The notes under the pieces were generated by a model. It was not told where the DNA came from, searched no databases, and saw only the letters and a program-made list of their open reading frames with translations. The translations under genes and the position numbers were made by a program. Of a DNA stretch of 64,000 nt, positions 1 to 9,612 are shown in pieces. The stretch spans positions 26,330 to 90,329 of the forward strand of contig CAZKYC010000006.1 in assembly GCA_964556895.1 (NCBI GenBank), in the 5' to 3' direction. Source of the stretch: Hinthialibacter sp964556895 (lineage in GTDB: Bacteria > Hinthialibacterota > Hinthialibacteria > Hinthialibacterales > Hinthialibacteraceae). Numbering within the stretch: position 1 is the stretch's first letter; each line of letters opens with the position of its first letter.

Positions 1-2373
1 ACGCAATTGGCTCAATCGTTCAATGTTCTCAACCAGGGTGTTGCTGCCAACATGATATGGACTTGAAAACTCGACATGCAGATTATCATCCGTATTGATC
101 AACGCCCCTTGGCTCAATTCGTTCAAGCCGTCTTGATCAGCAACATACATCGCCAACAAGGCGCCGGCATGATCAAGATCAATCGCTAATAAATCATCTT
201 TCAATGGAGCGTCATTAAACCGCTGCGCCCATTCTTCAACTTGAATTGAGAATGATTCATTCGAGCCAATCAGAATACTGTCGTAATAGGTCTGCCACAG
301 CATGGCGTTTGGAAACGCTTGGGTGAACGTGCGGACCAGCGTATCGATGTCGCGCTCTGACAATTCATACAATGGCAGCCACTGCGCCATCACACCGCCA
401 GGGTTTAACCTCGCCGCCGCATCTTTGTAATAATCATAGGTATACAAAAACGTTGATCCCGCCGCCCAGGGATGGATCGGGTCAGCCGTAATCACATCAT
501 AGGTTTCCGTCGTAGTACGCAGGTGGTTGCGCCCATCTTGTATCGTGACTGTAACAGTGGGTTGATTGAGCGCGTCGCTGTTTGCGTAATCAAACGCCGC
601 GGCGCCGCCCAAAACGGCAGGCTCAATCTCAACCAGCCTTACGCTATCCACGCCAGGATGGATCGCCGCCGCGCCTACTGTACATCCCGCCCCCAGGCCA
701 ATGACCAATACGCTCTTTGGGGCCGGGTGAACGAAGCAAGGGAGATGCCCCATTAACTTTTGCAGACTCAGGCCGTTCTTGCTGTCAGTGGCGACTGTCT
801 TGCCATTGATGACCAGTGAACGCATCTCGCTGCTCTGAACAACCGAGACATTCGCGTCTGCGCCTTCTTCATAATACACAATGGTTGAATCGGCCAACGC
901 CGCGTCTAACTGAATGGCCCCGTCATCGTTCAGATAGGCGGCGCCAACATTGTTGCGAAATGCGCTGAGGCGATGGTAATCCCATTGAGGAAGTTGAAAG
1001 CCAACGCTAATGATTCCAAGAGCGCCAACAATCGCCAAACAGAATGCCAGCCAGCCTTTTGAAGATACGGTTTTAAACGCCCAACATAGAACCAAAAATC
1101 CGTAAAGCGCTGGGATGGTTGATACCAAGAGCAAACTAGTTTGCAACCCGAGTTGTGGAACTAATACATATCCCGCTGCCAGCGCACCCAACGCAGCGCC
1201 GACCGTATTGATGAAAGCGCTTTCACCCGTCGAAGCGCCAAATCGGCGTTGCAATAATGAGCGCGCTTCAGCTGCCATGGGAAACGCCATACCAAACAAA
1301 AACGCCGGGGCCGCCATCAATAAAAAACTCAGAGCAAACCCCGCCATCGGACGTACGCCAGAGAAATGACCGTATATCCATTGGTTTAATTGAAGCGACG
1401 CTGCTGGAACTTCTGGAACCAATTGACAAGCAACGCCCGCCGAAGCGCCAATAAAAAGTAGAACAAATCCAAACCGTGTTGATAAACGGTATTCCTTGAA
1501 TAATTGAAGGCTTTCAAATAGCCCACCCAGAGCGATGCCTGACAAAAACGCCGCGAGCATTAACGTGAAATTGTATGAGGTTGCGCCCAACGCCACCGCC
1601 AATGCACGCGTCCACATCACTTCCATGCCCAGCGAACAGAAGCCGCATACCGCCGCTCCCCAAAACACCAAACGCAAGGCGAGAGCGTCGTCTGTTGGCC
1701 TTAAATTTTTATCCGGAGTAGTATCTGATGTAGTTGAAGCGGATTGCATGGTATGCGAATAACCAATCGCCGCAATTCCAACTAAACCATTCAATAGCGC
1801 TGAATAGAGTTGGGTTTGAAACAAGCCAAGCGCAGGAAGAATAACAAACCCGGCGAGCAAGGCGCCGCCCGCCGCGCCAAGAGTATTCACGCCATACAAC
1901 AACGGCATGCGCTGCGCCATCTGAGACTGGTTTGATACCAGAAACTGAACCAGCACGGGCAAGGTAGCGCCCATACAAACCGTCGGCAGCAGCAACAACC
2001 CAAACGCAAAGCAAAACCTGGCGATGCTTAACATGACCGTCACGTCGCCCACAGACTTTGCAATAGAAATGTAAAGGAGATCGACAACCTGGAGAAAATA
2101 GGGAAACAGGACGGCAAACACAGCGACGGCGATTTCTAGCCAGCCGTATAATTTGAGCGGGTTTTTTACCCGGCTGCTCCATCGCCCGCCGAGGGCGCCG
2201 CCCAGCGCCAAACCGATCATAAACGCGGCCAAGACAATACTGGTCGCGGCGCGGCTGGCGCCAAAAACAAGCGTGAGTTCGCGGTTCCAGGCCGATTGAT
2301 AGACAAGCGCAATCGCGCCAGTTATCAAAAACAAACAATAGACCACAACCGCATCCCGGTTCACACGGCCCAT
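1..2373 (-). CDS. Fused membrane / spermidine-synthase-like protein (C-terminus beyond window)
   Basis: One frame stays open from an ATG at 2373 to the left edge, so about 791 codons are visible and the C-terminus is missing. The first ~500 residues form many hydrophobic segments in two similar halves (an 'LALGGALGGRW' and a 'GIALGGLFESL' loop), as in MFS-like membrane domains. The last third is a Rossmann methyltransferase-like domain with motif I 'VLVIGLGAGCTVGAA' and an 'ITADPIHPW' segment, matching the polyamine aminopropyltransferase fold. Fused MFS/spermidine synthase proteins are a known bacterial family with mostly unknown substrates, so spermidine synthesis is not assured. The gene starts about 30 bases after manC and is probably cotranscribed with it. 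Confidence 0.85.
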   Translation of the reverse strand, partial: MGRVNRDAVVVYCLFLITGAIALVYQSAWNRELTLVFGASRAATSIVLAAFMIGLALGGALGGRWSSRVKNPLKLYGWLEIAVAVFAVLFPYFLQVVDLLYISIAKSVGDVTVMLSIARFCFAFGLLLLPTVCMGATLPVLVQFLVSNQSQMAQRMPLLYGVNTLGAAGGALLAGFVILPALGLFQTQLYSALLNGLVGIAAIGYSHTMQSASTTSDTTPDKNLRPTDDALALRLVFWGAAVCGFCSLGMEVMWTRALAVALGATSYNFTLMLAAFLSGIALGGLFESLQLFKEYRLSTRFGFVLLFIGASAGVACQLVPEVPAASLQLNQWIYGHFSGVRPMAGFALSFLLMAAPAFLFGMAFPMAAEARSLLQRRFGASTGESAFINTVGAALGALAAGYVLVPQLGLQTSLLLVSTIPALYGFLVLCWAFKTVSSKGWLAFCLAIVGALGIISVGFQLPQWDYHRLSAFRNNVGAAYLNDDGAIQLDAALADSTIVYYEEGADANVSVVQSSEMRSLVINGKTVATDSKNGLSLQKLMGHLPCFVHPAPKSVLVIGLGAGCTVGAAAIHPGVDSVRLVEIEPAVLGGAAAFDYANSDALNQPTVTVTIQDGRNHLRTTTETYDVITADPIHPWAAGSTFLYTYDYYKDAAARLNPGGVMAQWLPLYELSERDIDTLVRTFTQAFPNAMLWQTYYDSILIGSNESFSIQVEEWAQRFNDAPLKDDLLAIDLDHAGALLAMYVADQDGLNELSQGALINTDDNLHVEFSSPYHVGSNTLVENIERLSQLR

Positions 2374-2404
2374 ACAAGACAACCGCCGAGGTAGGAAGGA
2401 TAAA

Positions 2405-3526
2405 TTACAATTGGTCTGCGTTTTGTTCTTTTAACGCCGCGACCGCTTGTTTGACGTCTTGAGCGCGGTCTTTAGGACACACCAACACCGCGTCATGAGT
2501 GGTCACAACAATGGCGTCTTTCATACCGACCACACAAACAGCCAACTCTTTGGCGCCTGGCTCGTTGTAAGCGACCACATTGTCGCAATCAATTAACACC
2601 GGCCCGCCAACAGGCGTGTTTCGCCGCTCGTCGCGTGGGCGTATGCGGGATAGAGCGTCCCATGAACCAAGGTCGTCCCAACGAAAGTCGCCCAGCGTTA
2701 CATAGACGTTGTCGGCTTTCTCCATCAGGCCATAGTCGATGGATATATTGGGCAGCGCTTCAAAGAAAGCCAATAACTTCGCATCAACGTCACAGTTATG
2801 ATTCTGGAGAACCAACGACATTGATTCAATGCTTTGCGCCAATTCGGGCATGTGTATTTGTAAACTGTTAACAAAAGATGACAGGCGCCAGAAAAACATG
2901 CCGCTGTTCCAATAATAAAAGCGCGACGCCTGATATTTTTCAGCGTCGTCTAAGTTGGGTTTCTCTAAAAAGCGCGACACTCGGTAGATGGGGATGCCGT
3001 CTTCATCGGTGATGGGTTTGTTCAGTTCAGAAATCTCAATATACCCGTAACCGGTTTCGGGGCGGGTGGGGTGCGTACCGATGGTGAGCAGCGCGTCTTC
3101 TTGTTCAGCAAACCGCAAGGCGGCTGTAATGGTTTCACAAAAGCGCTCTTCATCGCCGATGAGATGGTCGGCGGTCGTGACCGACATAAGCAGGTCGCCG
3201 TTTTCGTCAGCAAACCGCGCCTTGGCGTGAGCGGCGGCGAACGCGAGACAGCCAGAGGTATTTCGCCGTAACGGCTCGCCAATGATGTTCTCAGCCGGAT
3301 GGTTAGGCAGCGCCTCGCGGATCGGTTCAATCAGGTCCTGGCTGGTGGCGATCAACACCCGCTCTGCGGGCAACACCGGAGCAAGGCGGTCGACTGCCTC
3401 CTGCAACATGGTTTTTTCGTCACTCGTTAAATGCAACAATTGTTTGGGACGCAAACGCCGACTGACAGGCCAGAAACGCTCGCCAGACCCGCCCGCCATA
3501 ATTACGCCAACAGTTTGAAGCGGCAT
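2405..3526 (-). CDS. manC: Mannose-1-phosphate guanylyltransferase (GDP-mannose pyrophosphorylase)
   Basis: It converts mannose-1-phosphate and GTP to GDP-mannose for polysaccharide and glycan synthesis in the cytoplasm. The N-terminal nucleotidyltransferase signature 'AGGSGERFWPVSRRLRPKQ' is nearly canonical, followed by 'GYGYIEI' and 'FLEKPNLDDAE' around the sugar site. At about 373 residues it has the transferase domain and short left-handed helix but lacks the C-terminal phosphomannose isomerase cupin of bifunctional ManC/AlgA enzymes. I chose the ATG at 3526 because AGGAGAG lies about 9 bases upstream; a GTG at 3532 is in frame but too close to that site. Confidence 0.93.
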   Translation of the reverse strand: MPLQTVGVIMAGGSGERFWPVSRRLRPKQLLHLTSDEKTMLQEAVDRLAPVLPAERVLIATSQDLIEPIREALPNHPAENIIGEPLRRNTSGCLAFAAAHAKARFADENGDLLMSVTTADHLIGDEERFCETITAALRFAEQEDALLTIGTHPTRPETGYGYIEISELNKPITDEDGIPIYRVSRFLEKPNLDDAEKYQASRFYYWNSGMFFWRLSSFVNSLQIHMPELAQSIESMSLVLQNHNCDVDAKLLAFFEALPNISIDYGLMEKADNVYVTLGDFRWDDLGSWDALSRIRPRDERRNTPVGGPVLIDCDNVVAYNEPGAKELAVCVVGMKDAIVVTTHDAVLVCPKDRAQDVKQAVAALKEQNADQL

Positions 3527-3616
3527 ACTCACTCTCTCCTATAAAATCCATTGCTTATATCCTACATTCAACTAGGCGAGTTTCTACAGTAAGACCACGG
3601 TTTTGAGGAGAGAACC

Positions 3617-4783
3617 ATGCAATCACGCAGACGCTTTCTATCATCAAGCGCAACCCTCACAGCAGTTTCGGCATTTTCGATTCAGCGGGCGTCCGCTGCG
3701 AAAGACTATAAGGCCGCGGTCATAGGCCGCACCGGCGGCGGCGATTATGGCCATGGCTACGACAAGATATTCAACGGCCTAAATAACGTAAGCGTGGCCG
3801 CAGTCGCCGACCAGGATGAAAATGGCCGCGCCAAAGCGGCAGAACGCTCAGGCGCCAAGCGGCAATACGCCGACTATCGTGAGATGCTGGAAAAAGAAAA
3901 ACCCGACCTAGTTAGTGTGGCGCCGCGCCAGCCTGATTGTCACAAAGACATGGCCGTCGCAGCCATCGAGAATGGCGCCCACGTCTTTATGGAAAAACCC
4001 TTCACCGAAACCCTCGAAGACAGTGACGCGATTATCAGCGCCGCCGAAAAACACAATCGAATCGTCGCGGTCGCCCACAACCGCCGGCACACACGATTGT
4101 TTCGACAGATTGGCCAGTTAGTTCAAGACGGGTCAATTGGGACTGTCCTTGAAATGCGCGTCTATGGAAAGCAAGACTCACGCGCGGGCGGAGAAGACCT
4201 GATCGTATTGGGCACACATGATTTCGACTTGATGCGCCTTTATTTTGGCGACCCGCTCTGGTGCAGCGCGACGGTCCTAAAAGATGGCCGCGATGTTACT
4301 ATCAATGACGCCCGTAGGGGCCGCGAGCCGCTGTTGGTCGCGGGCGACACGATATGCGCAACGATTGCGTTTCCCAACAACATTTTCTGTCATTGGACGT
4401 CAGTAAAAACCAGCGACCATTGGAACACCAATTTCTCAAAGCGGGAGAAATGGCGATTTGACATCAATGGGACTAAAGCCATGCTCGCATACCAATCAGG
4501 CCTCGAAGCCGCGATCTGGAACTCGCCCTTCCCCGCCCATACAGACGGCAGCGTCACTTGGAAAGACTTGCCTGAACCTCAAAATTGGGATCTCCCAGAA
4601 CATGAGTTACACCCAATCAAAAACTTGATTCACGCTATTGAAACTGACTCACAGCCGCTATGCAGTATGTATGACGGGCGCTGGACAGTCGAGATGGTCT
4701 CGTCGGTCTACGCATCTCATTTCAAACAAGGCCGGATCAAGTATCCATTGAAAAAGCGAGGCCACCCGTTGCGCTCGTCCTAA
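3617..4783 (+). CDS. Tat-exported Gfo/Idh/MocA family oxidoreductase
   Basis: A probable NAD(P)-dependent sugar or cyclitol dehydrogenase of 388 residues. The N-terminus 'QSRRRFLSSSATLTAVSAF' is a twin-arginine signal, so the enzyme is expected to fold in the cytoplasm and be exported with its cofactor. The Rossmann part carries 'AAVADQDENGRAKA' and the family lysine motif 'MEKPFTE'. A GAGGAGAG ribosome site stands just before the ATG. It is divergent from manC with about 90 bases between starts. The substrate cannot be told from sequence. A second exported member of this family lies at 41546-42904. Confidence 0.9.
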   Translation: MQSRRRFLSSSATLTAVSAFSIQRASAAKDYKAAVIGRTGGGDYGHGYDKIFNGLNNVSVAAVADQDENGRAKAAERSGAKRQYADYREMLEKEKPDLVSVAPRQPDCHKDMAVAAIENGAHVFMEKPFTETLEDSDAIISAAEKHNRIVAVAHNRRHTRLFRQIGQLVQDGSIGTVLEMRVYGKQDSRAGGEDLIVLGTHDFDLMRLYFGDPLWCSATVLKDGRDVTINDARRGREPLLVAGDTICATIAFPNNIFCHWTSVKTSDHWNTNFSKREKWRFDINGTKAMLAYQSGLEAAIWNSPFPAHTDGSVTWKDLPEPQNWDLPEHELHPIKNLIHAIETDSQPLCSMYDGRWTVEMVSSVYASHFKQGRIKYPLKKRGHPLRSS

Positions 4784-4905
4784 CAGAAACCAAATATTGA
4801 CATCTATTGGCAGAACGGAGACTGAGGCTATGATGCGTAGATATGTATTTGGCTTTGAATCACAATAAAAGTTTTGGCTTGGATTCGAGCATTACTTATT
4901 AGACT

Positions 4906-5430
4906 ATGGTTCCGGTTATTCAGCGCCCGGCGCGATACTTTTATCTTAAATTGATTCGCCAAGAAGGCTCGCCCGACCAGATATCCGCCGGGATGGCGCT
5001 TGGCGTGTTTATTGGCCTGATCACGCCGCCTGGCCCGCAAATGATCATCGCCGTCATTATCGCCGCATTCGCAGGCATGAACCGAATCTCATCAGCGCTC
5101 GGCGTGTGGATCACCAACCCGGTCACGATTCCGTTCATTTATCCATTCCAGGTGTGGCTAGGCAGCAAGTTCTCCGGCATCCCCCTCAACTTCAAAGCGC
5201 CGACTACGATCCCTGAATTGTGGGTGCTACTCACCGATAGCCAAAATCATTGGAACTTGATTATCACTCTCCTAGTCGGCGCGTTTGTCTCGGCGGTATT
5301 CATGTCGTTTCTTTCGTTTTTTGTAACAAAGTATGTCGTCAATTCATACCGTCAGAAAAAAATCGCCCGTCAACAGAGTATGCGCGTGCGCCAGGCTGCA
5401 GCGCAATCGACCAAATCAGCCGAACAATAA
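4906..5430 (+). CDS. DUF2062 domain membrane protein
   Basis: A 174-residue inner-membrane protein. The pattern 'ISAGMALGVFIGLITPPGPQ', a central 'NPVTIPFIYPF' and a last hydrophobic helix near residues 115-145 are typical of DUF2062, a domain with no assigned biochemical role that often sits beside envelope or glycosylation genes. The C-terminus is basic and Gln-rich, likely cytoplasmic. No good ribosome site precedes the ATG at 4906, so the start is less certain than the reading frame. Its stop is 10 bases before the aminotransferase start. Confidence 0.8.
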   Translation: MVPVIQRPARYFYLKLIRQEGSPDQISAGMALGVFIGLITPPGPQMIIAVIIAAFAGMNRISSALGVWITNPVTIPFIYPFQVWLGSKFSGIPLNFKAPTTIPELWVLLTDSQNHWNLIITLLVGAFVSAVFMSFLSFFVTKYVVNSYRQKKIARQQSMRVRQAAAQSTKSAEQ

Positions 5431-5439
5431 GAGGCGCCC

Positions 5440-6624
5440 GTGTTTCATCTCTCACAGCGTATGGAATCCGTCCAGGATCCGGTGATCCCCATCATCGGGC
5501 GAATGGTGCGTGAGAATCGCGGTACAATCAATTTTGGCCAGGGCGTCGCCCATTACCCTCCGCCCCAGGAAGCGCTCGACGCCTACAATCAATTTCTCAG
5601 CGACCCAGCGAACCATAGATACCACGCGGTTGACGGCATCCCCCAATTCAAACAAACCTTGATCAACAAACTTCAGTCTGAAAACAACATCAAACTGAAC
5701 ACCGCTAAGGGCGGCAAAGCGCGCCTATGCGTCACCGCAGGCGGCAATATGGCGTTTTTACACGCGGTGACAGCGATTACTGACCCCGGCGATGAGATCA
5801 TTGTACTCACGCCGTTCTATTTCAACCACGAAATGGCGGTGCGAATCGCTGATTGCAGGCCAGTCTTCGCCGCGACCGATGAGAATTTTCAGCCTGACAT
5901 CGACGCAATTTTAGACGCAATCACTGAGCGGACGAAAGCGGTCCTCACGGTGTCGCCAAACAACCCGACTGGCGCGGTGTATCCTGAGTCAACCCTACGC
6001 GCGATTAACAAACTGTGTCTTGAACGCAGCATCTATCACATTCACGATGAGGCCTATGAGTATTTCACCTACAACGACGCTACCCATTTCTCGCCGGGCT
6101 CAATTGATCACGCAAACCAACACACCATTTCGCTCTTTTCGTTCTCAAAGAGTTACGGCTTCGCGGGGTGGCGCGTCGGGTATATGACCTTTCCCGCCCG
6201 GCTCGAAACCGCTATTCATAAAATTCAAGATACCAACCTCATTTGCCCGCCGATTGTCTCTCAATACGCCGCGATGGGGGCGCTTGAAGCCGGGGGAACA
6301 TATTGCAAACAGTTTTCGCGATCCTACAATACAGTTCGAGGCCAATTGTTGAACGAGTTTGAAGAGTTACACGACAAAATCACAATTCCACCAGCTGACG
6401 GCGCATTTTATTTCTTCCTAAAGATCAACACATCCATGGCGCCGATGGATTTAGCCAAGCGCCTGATTCTTGAACATAAGGTTGCGTTGATGCCCGGCCA
6501 CGCATTCGGCATGGATAAGGGCTGCTACCTGCGCTTATCGTATGGCGCGTTGGACGCAGCCCAGGCGGCAGAAGGCGCCTCCAGGCTCAAACAAGGGTTA
6601 CGCACACTATTGAGGAGCGATTAA
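5440..6624 (+). CDS. PLP-dependent class I/II aminotransferase
   Basis: A fold-type I aminotransferase of 394 residues. The PLP lysine is K237 in 'SFSKSYGFAGWR'; 'SPNNPTGAVYP' and 'HDEAYEYF' supply the other cofactor contacts, and a C-terminal Arg in 'YLRLSYGA' should bind the substrate carboxylate. It starts with GTG, preceded by AAGAGG at good spacing. The next gene, 2 bases downstream, is a nitrilase-family amidase of the omega-amidase type. In known pathways that pair converts glutamine through 2-oxoglutaramate to 2-oxoglutarate, for example in methionine salvage. I infer a glutamine/methionine or kynurenine-type transaminase rather than aspartate aminotransferase. Confidence 0.88.
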   Translation: MFHLSQRMESVQDPVIPIIGRMVRENRGTINFGQGVAHYPPPQEALDAYNQFLSDPANHRYHAVDGIPQFKQTLINKLQSENNIKLNTAKGGKARLCVTAGGNMAFLHAVTAITDPGDEIIVLTPFYFNHEMAVRIADCRPVFAATDENFQPDIDAILDAITERTKAVLTVSPNNPTGAVYPESTLRAINKLCLERSIYHIHDEAYEYFTYNDATHFSPGSIDHANQHTISLFSFSKSYGFAGWRVGYMTFPARLETAIHKIQDTNLICPPIVSQYAAMGALEAGGTYCKQFSRSYNTVRGQLLNEFEELHDKITIPPADGAFYFFLKINTSMAPMDLAKRLILEHKVALMPGHAFGMDKGCYLRLSYGALDAAQAAEGASRLKQGLRTLLRSD

Positions 6625-6626
6625 CC

Positions 6627-7406
6627 GTGGACGTATTCGGCGTGCAACTTAACATGCAATGGGAAAACAAACCCGCGAATTATGAGAGAGTAAAATCGCT
6701 GCTGGCCCAACAAACCATTACGCCAAATAGTTTGATTGTCTTGCCTGAGATGTTCGCGACTGGCTTCAGCATGAACCTGACTGATATTCACGAACCTGAC
6801 TCCGGCCCAACCGCGCAGTTTTTAAGTACACTCGCTCAAGACTCCAAATCTAGTGTTGTTGGCGGTTGTGTCGGGCTTGGCGACGATCAAAAAGGGCGCA
6901 ACCAGGCGCTTTGTTTTGGCCCCGATGGCGGCGAAGTTGCGCGTTACACCAAGATGCACCCATTCACTTTCGGCGGCGAAACCAAACACTACACCCCTGG
7001 AGATGAGATCATTCTATTTCAATGGGGCGAATTCACCGTGGCGCCGTTTATTTGTTATGACTTGCGGTTTCCTGAAATTTTTCGTCATGCGACGCAGATG
7101 GGCGCCAATGTTTTTCTTGTGATTGCCTGTTGGCCTCAGGCGCGCGACGCCCATTGGATGGCGCTGCTGCGCGCCCGCGCTATTGAAAACCAATCATATG
7201 TGGTTGGCGTAAACCGCTGTGGCAGCGACCCTAAACTGAAATACTCAGGCCGCAGCCAGATGATTGATCCGATGGGAAATGTGCTATCTGATGCACAAAG
7301 CGAAGAAACCATCATCAACGCAAAACTTGATGTTGGCATGTTGAACCAATATCGAAGCGACTTCCCCGTCTTACAAGATATACGTGAAGAGTATCGCCCT
7401 GAATAG
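6627..7406 (+). CDS. Carbon-nitrogen hydrolase, omega-amidase-like
   Basis: A nitrilase-superfamily amidase of 259 residues with the complete Glu-Lys-Cys triad: E41 in 'VLPEMFATGFS', K109 in 'YTKMHPF' and C143 in 'FICYDLRFPE'. The 'CYDLRFPE' sequence and size fit the omega-amidase (Nit2/YafV) group that hydrolyses 2-oxoglutaramate and 2-oxosuccinamate. It begins with GTG after a GAGGAG site lying inside the end of the aminotransferase gene, so the two are translated as a unit. The pairing supports removal of the alpha-keto amide made by glutamine transamination. Confidence 0.88.
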   Translation: MDVFGVQLNMQWENKPANYERVKSLLAQQTITPNSLIVLPEMFATGFSMNLTDIHEPDSGPTAQFLSTLAQDSKSSVVGGCVGLGDDQKGRNQALCFGPDGGEVARYTKMHPFTFGGETKHYTPGDEIILFQWGEFTVAPFICYDLRFPEIFRHATQMGANVFLVIACWPQARDAHWMALLRARAIENQSYVVGVNRCGSDPKLKYSGRSQMIDPMGNVLSDAQSEETIINAKLDVGMLNQYRSDFPVLQDIREEYRPE

Positions 7407-7755
7407 GGGCGCAACACGCTGCGCCTGTCTGATGCTTGGAAAATCAATCAAGAACTGAATCTGCTTCGCTCATTCTTGCCCTTGCCACTCCCGCCCACTA
7501 TACATGGACTGACAAACCCCAGTAGGGCGGGATGAATGAAATGAATCCCGCCATTGGTTGTTATAGTGGTTTCCAGAATACTGTGCGGATTGAGTTTACA
7601 TAACTGTATCTTTCGCTGTCCGCCGCGGCGGATACGGGTGCGCTTACCGCACGCAATTTTGTCAAACGCTCTAATCGCTCAATTTTAAAGTCCCCTTTTT
7701 ACAAGGAGGGGGGTCGCCGCAGGCGGAAAGGGGAGATCAGCCCATCGCGGAAAAA
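7407..7755. other. Gene-free interval with hairpins
   Basis: No coding frame is convincing between the convergent amidase and GH5 genes. Near 7524-7550 there is a stem of GGCGGGAT pairing with ATCCCGCC that may stop transcription. At 7688-7739 lies a C-rich/G-rich palindromic block related to one at 23510-23560. Confidence 0.5.
7688..7739. repeat. GC-rich palindromic intergenic repeat, copy 1
   Basis: A block running from AAGTCCCCTTTTT through CGCCGCAGGCGG to AGGGGAGATCA. It matches the block at 23510-23560 in order and spacing: C-run, T5, G-run, CGCCGC.GGCGG, G-run, GATCA. Both copies are intergenic. It looks like a REP-type element; function unknown. Confidence 0.6.
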
Positions 7756-8931
7756 TCACTCAGTCCCAACGTATAATTTCATCGCTTCGGCCAGTTCTTT
7801 ATCGACAACCAACTTGCCGTCTTTCTTATTGAAAAATCCAAAGCCGCCGTCGAGTTCCCACTTTGACCAGCCGACGCCGTGGCGTTCAAGCGCGGCGATC
7901 AGATCACGGTGCCAATTGAGCAGGCTCTCACGCGGCGCATAGTTCCGGTACGCGCCAAATTCATTGCAAGTGACAGGTACATCATATTTCTTCGCCCATT
8001 GCCCCGCTTTGTCGATTTCATCGTTTATCGTCTTCGCGTTCCATTGCTTCTTGCCATAGTCGACCAAGGTGTCTTTTGATTTTTTGTTATTGACCAACGC
8101 CACCGCTTTTTTCACCAACTCTGGCGTTGACGGATATGGAACCTCGCGCATCGGCCTGACATGATCGCTGGTCCAACTGGCGCCCTGGTGAGTAAACGGG
8201 AACGGCTCATAAAAGTGAAAGTTGTATACGATGTTTTTGTCTTCGACTGGTTTGAGTTTCAAAAACGTATGCAGATTCGCCCAATGCGCGCTGGTCGCGA
8301 GAATGGTATGCTTTGGAGCGCTCTTTCGAATGGCGGCGATCAGCCGGTTTTGAATAGGGATCCAGTCTTCGGTATGGCCGACGAAGGTCGGTTCATTCAT
8401 CGGTTCCAAAAAAACATAGTCAGGGTCAAACTGGCTGAGGTGTTTGGCGAATGACGACCAAAAGTCGACAAAGGTGTTGACAAACTCTGGGTCATGCTCA
8501 ATGGGTCCAGAATAATTGCTGCTTTCGCCTTCGAGTTTAATGTGATGAAGATCAATGATGACGCCCAACTCACGCTTGATCAAAATCTGAATGCCCTTAT
8601 CCAATAGTTTCAACGACCGCTGGTTGAGCCGGCTTGGCTCACTCGCGTCATAGATGGTTTTCCATTGAATGGGGATTCGAACATGCCTAAACCCAACCGC
8701 CAGAATCAAATCAAGATCATCACTCGACACTCTTTTACTCAATTCAGTAGCTGGCTCAGGCCCCAGCCATAGCCAGCGAGGAATATTGATCCCTCTTGAT
8801 AAGCGTTCAACCCTGGCTTCAGCGACTCCTTCACTTTGAGCCGAGTAAGCGCTCATCAAATACAAAGCGAATAGTGTGGTAATTATGAGAAGAAAGGCGA
8901 ATAATTTCTGGGCTTTGCTTAATTCTTTCAT
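7756..8931 (-). CDS. Glycoside hydrolase family 5 (cellulase-like), membrane-anchored or secreted
   Basis: A 391-residue beta-glycosidase. Residues 10-30 are a hydrophobic signal or anchor without a clear cleavage site. The TIM barrel follows, with 'GFRHVRIPIQW' (first conserved Arg), 'IIDLHH', the acid/base E180 in 'EPMNEP', 'FHFYEPF', and the nucleophile E324 in 'CNEFGAYRN'. These are the GH5 hallmarks. Substrates in the family range over cellulose, mannan and other beta-glucans and cannot be fixed here. A GGGAGAG ribosome site precedes the ATG. No polysaccharide-use genes adjoin it. Confidence 0.9.
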   Translation of the reverse strand: MKELSKAQKLFAFLLIITTLFALYLMSAYSAQSEGVAEARVERLSRGINIPRWLWLGPEPATELSKRVSSDDLDLILAVGFRHVRIPIQWKTIYDASEPSRLNQRSLKLLDKGIQILIKRELGVIIDLHHIKLEGESSNYSGPIEHDPEFVNTFVDFWSSFAKHLSQFDPDYVFLEPMNEPTFVGHTEDWIPIQNRLIAAIRKSAPKHTILATSAHWANLHTFLKLKPVEDKNIVYNFHFYEPFPFTHQGASWTSDHVRPMREVPYPSTPELVKKAVALVNNKKSKDTLVDYGKKQWNAKTINDEIDKAGQWAKKYDVPVTCNEFGAYRNYAPRESLLNWHRDLIAALERHGVGWSKWELDGGFGFFNKKDGKLVVDKELAEAMKLYVGTE

Positions 8932-9210
8932 GGTGAACTCTCCCTCGGCTGCGAACTTGAAACGCGACAGGTTCTTATTATTGCGCTTATGCTATTTTCG
9001 ACATTACCAAATAGAACCTATGGGTTCAACCAATTTCTATCGAGTCTATAAAAAAGTTCTAGATATTATAAAGCATTTCCTTTACAATATCAGCGTTTTT
9101 TGCGAGACCCTACAAAATTGTAGCATTTTTAGACCATTCATCCTTGGCTTTGTCTGTAGTCTCGCCTCTATACGCATTCTTGATATTTATCGACACAAGG
9201 AGATGGAGTA

Positions 9211-9423
9211 ATGACGGCAACTGGAAGAGTCAAATGGTTTAATGAGCAAAAGGGATATGGATTCATCGAACAGGAAGGCGGGCAGGACATCTTCGTCCAT
9301 TACACTGGCATCACTGGCGACGGGTTTAAAAACCTATATGAAGGCCAGTTGGTCAAATTTGAGGTGACCGAGGGTGAAAAAGGCCCAAAGGCAGTCAATG
9401 TTATTGGGTCCGCCGCCGAGTAA
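9211..9423 (+). CDS. Cold-shock domain protein (CspA family)
   Basis: A 70-residue OB-fold nucleic-acid-binding protein. RNP1 'KGYGFIE' and RNP2 'DIFVHYT' are intact and the length is exactly that of a single cold-shock domain. Such proteins melt RNA secondary structure in the cytoplasm. AAGGAG lies 8-10 bases upstream of the ATG. The gene-free, AT-rich 280 bases before it leave room for a long structured leader as in other csp genes. A clear intrinsic terminator follows. Confidence 0.95.
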   Translation: MTATGRVKWFNEQKGYGFIEQEGGQDIFVHYTGITGDGFKNLYEGQLVKFEVTEGEKGPKAVNVIGSAAE

Positions 9424-9448
9424 TTTTTCAGACAATTTCGATTCACTG

Positions 9449-9476
9449 CGCCCGCTAAGTCTATCGGGCGTTTTTT
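9449..9476 (+). terminator. Rho-independent terminator after csp
   Basis: CGCCCG (9449-9454) pairs with CGGGCG (9465-9470), with a 10-base loop and six T at once after the stem. Confidence 0.8.
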
Positions 9477-9612
9477 ATGTAAATTTTTGTTTTTGCTTCA
9501 GTTAAAAAGCGTGCTTTAATACGCCTCTAATATTCACTTTCTATTGTAAGAGATAAGAAAACACCGCAATTACAAGAATTATGTTCTTTTAGAATTCTTA
9601 GGATTTCTTGGT

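Noticed and set aside
1709..2377. 222-codon minus-strand frame starting at a TTG
   Set aside because: Arg/Cys-rich text in a different phase of the membrane/spermidine-synthase fusion, whose own frame is open across the whole interval.
8932..9210. A small gene ahead of csp
   Set aside because: The open frame lacks a ribosome site and overlaps the GH5 start antisense; the stretch is better read as the csp promoter and leader.
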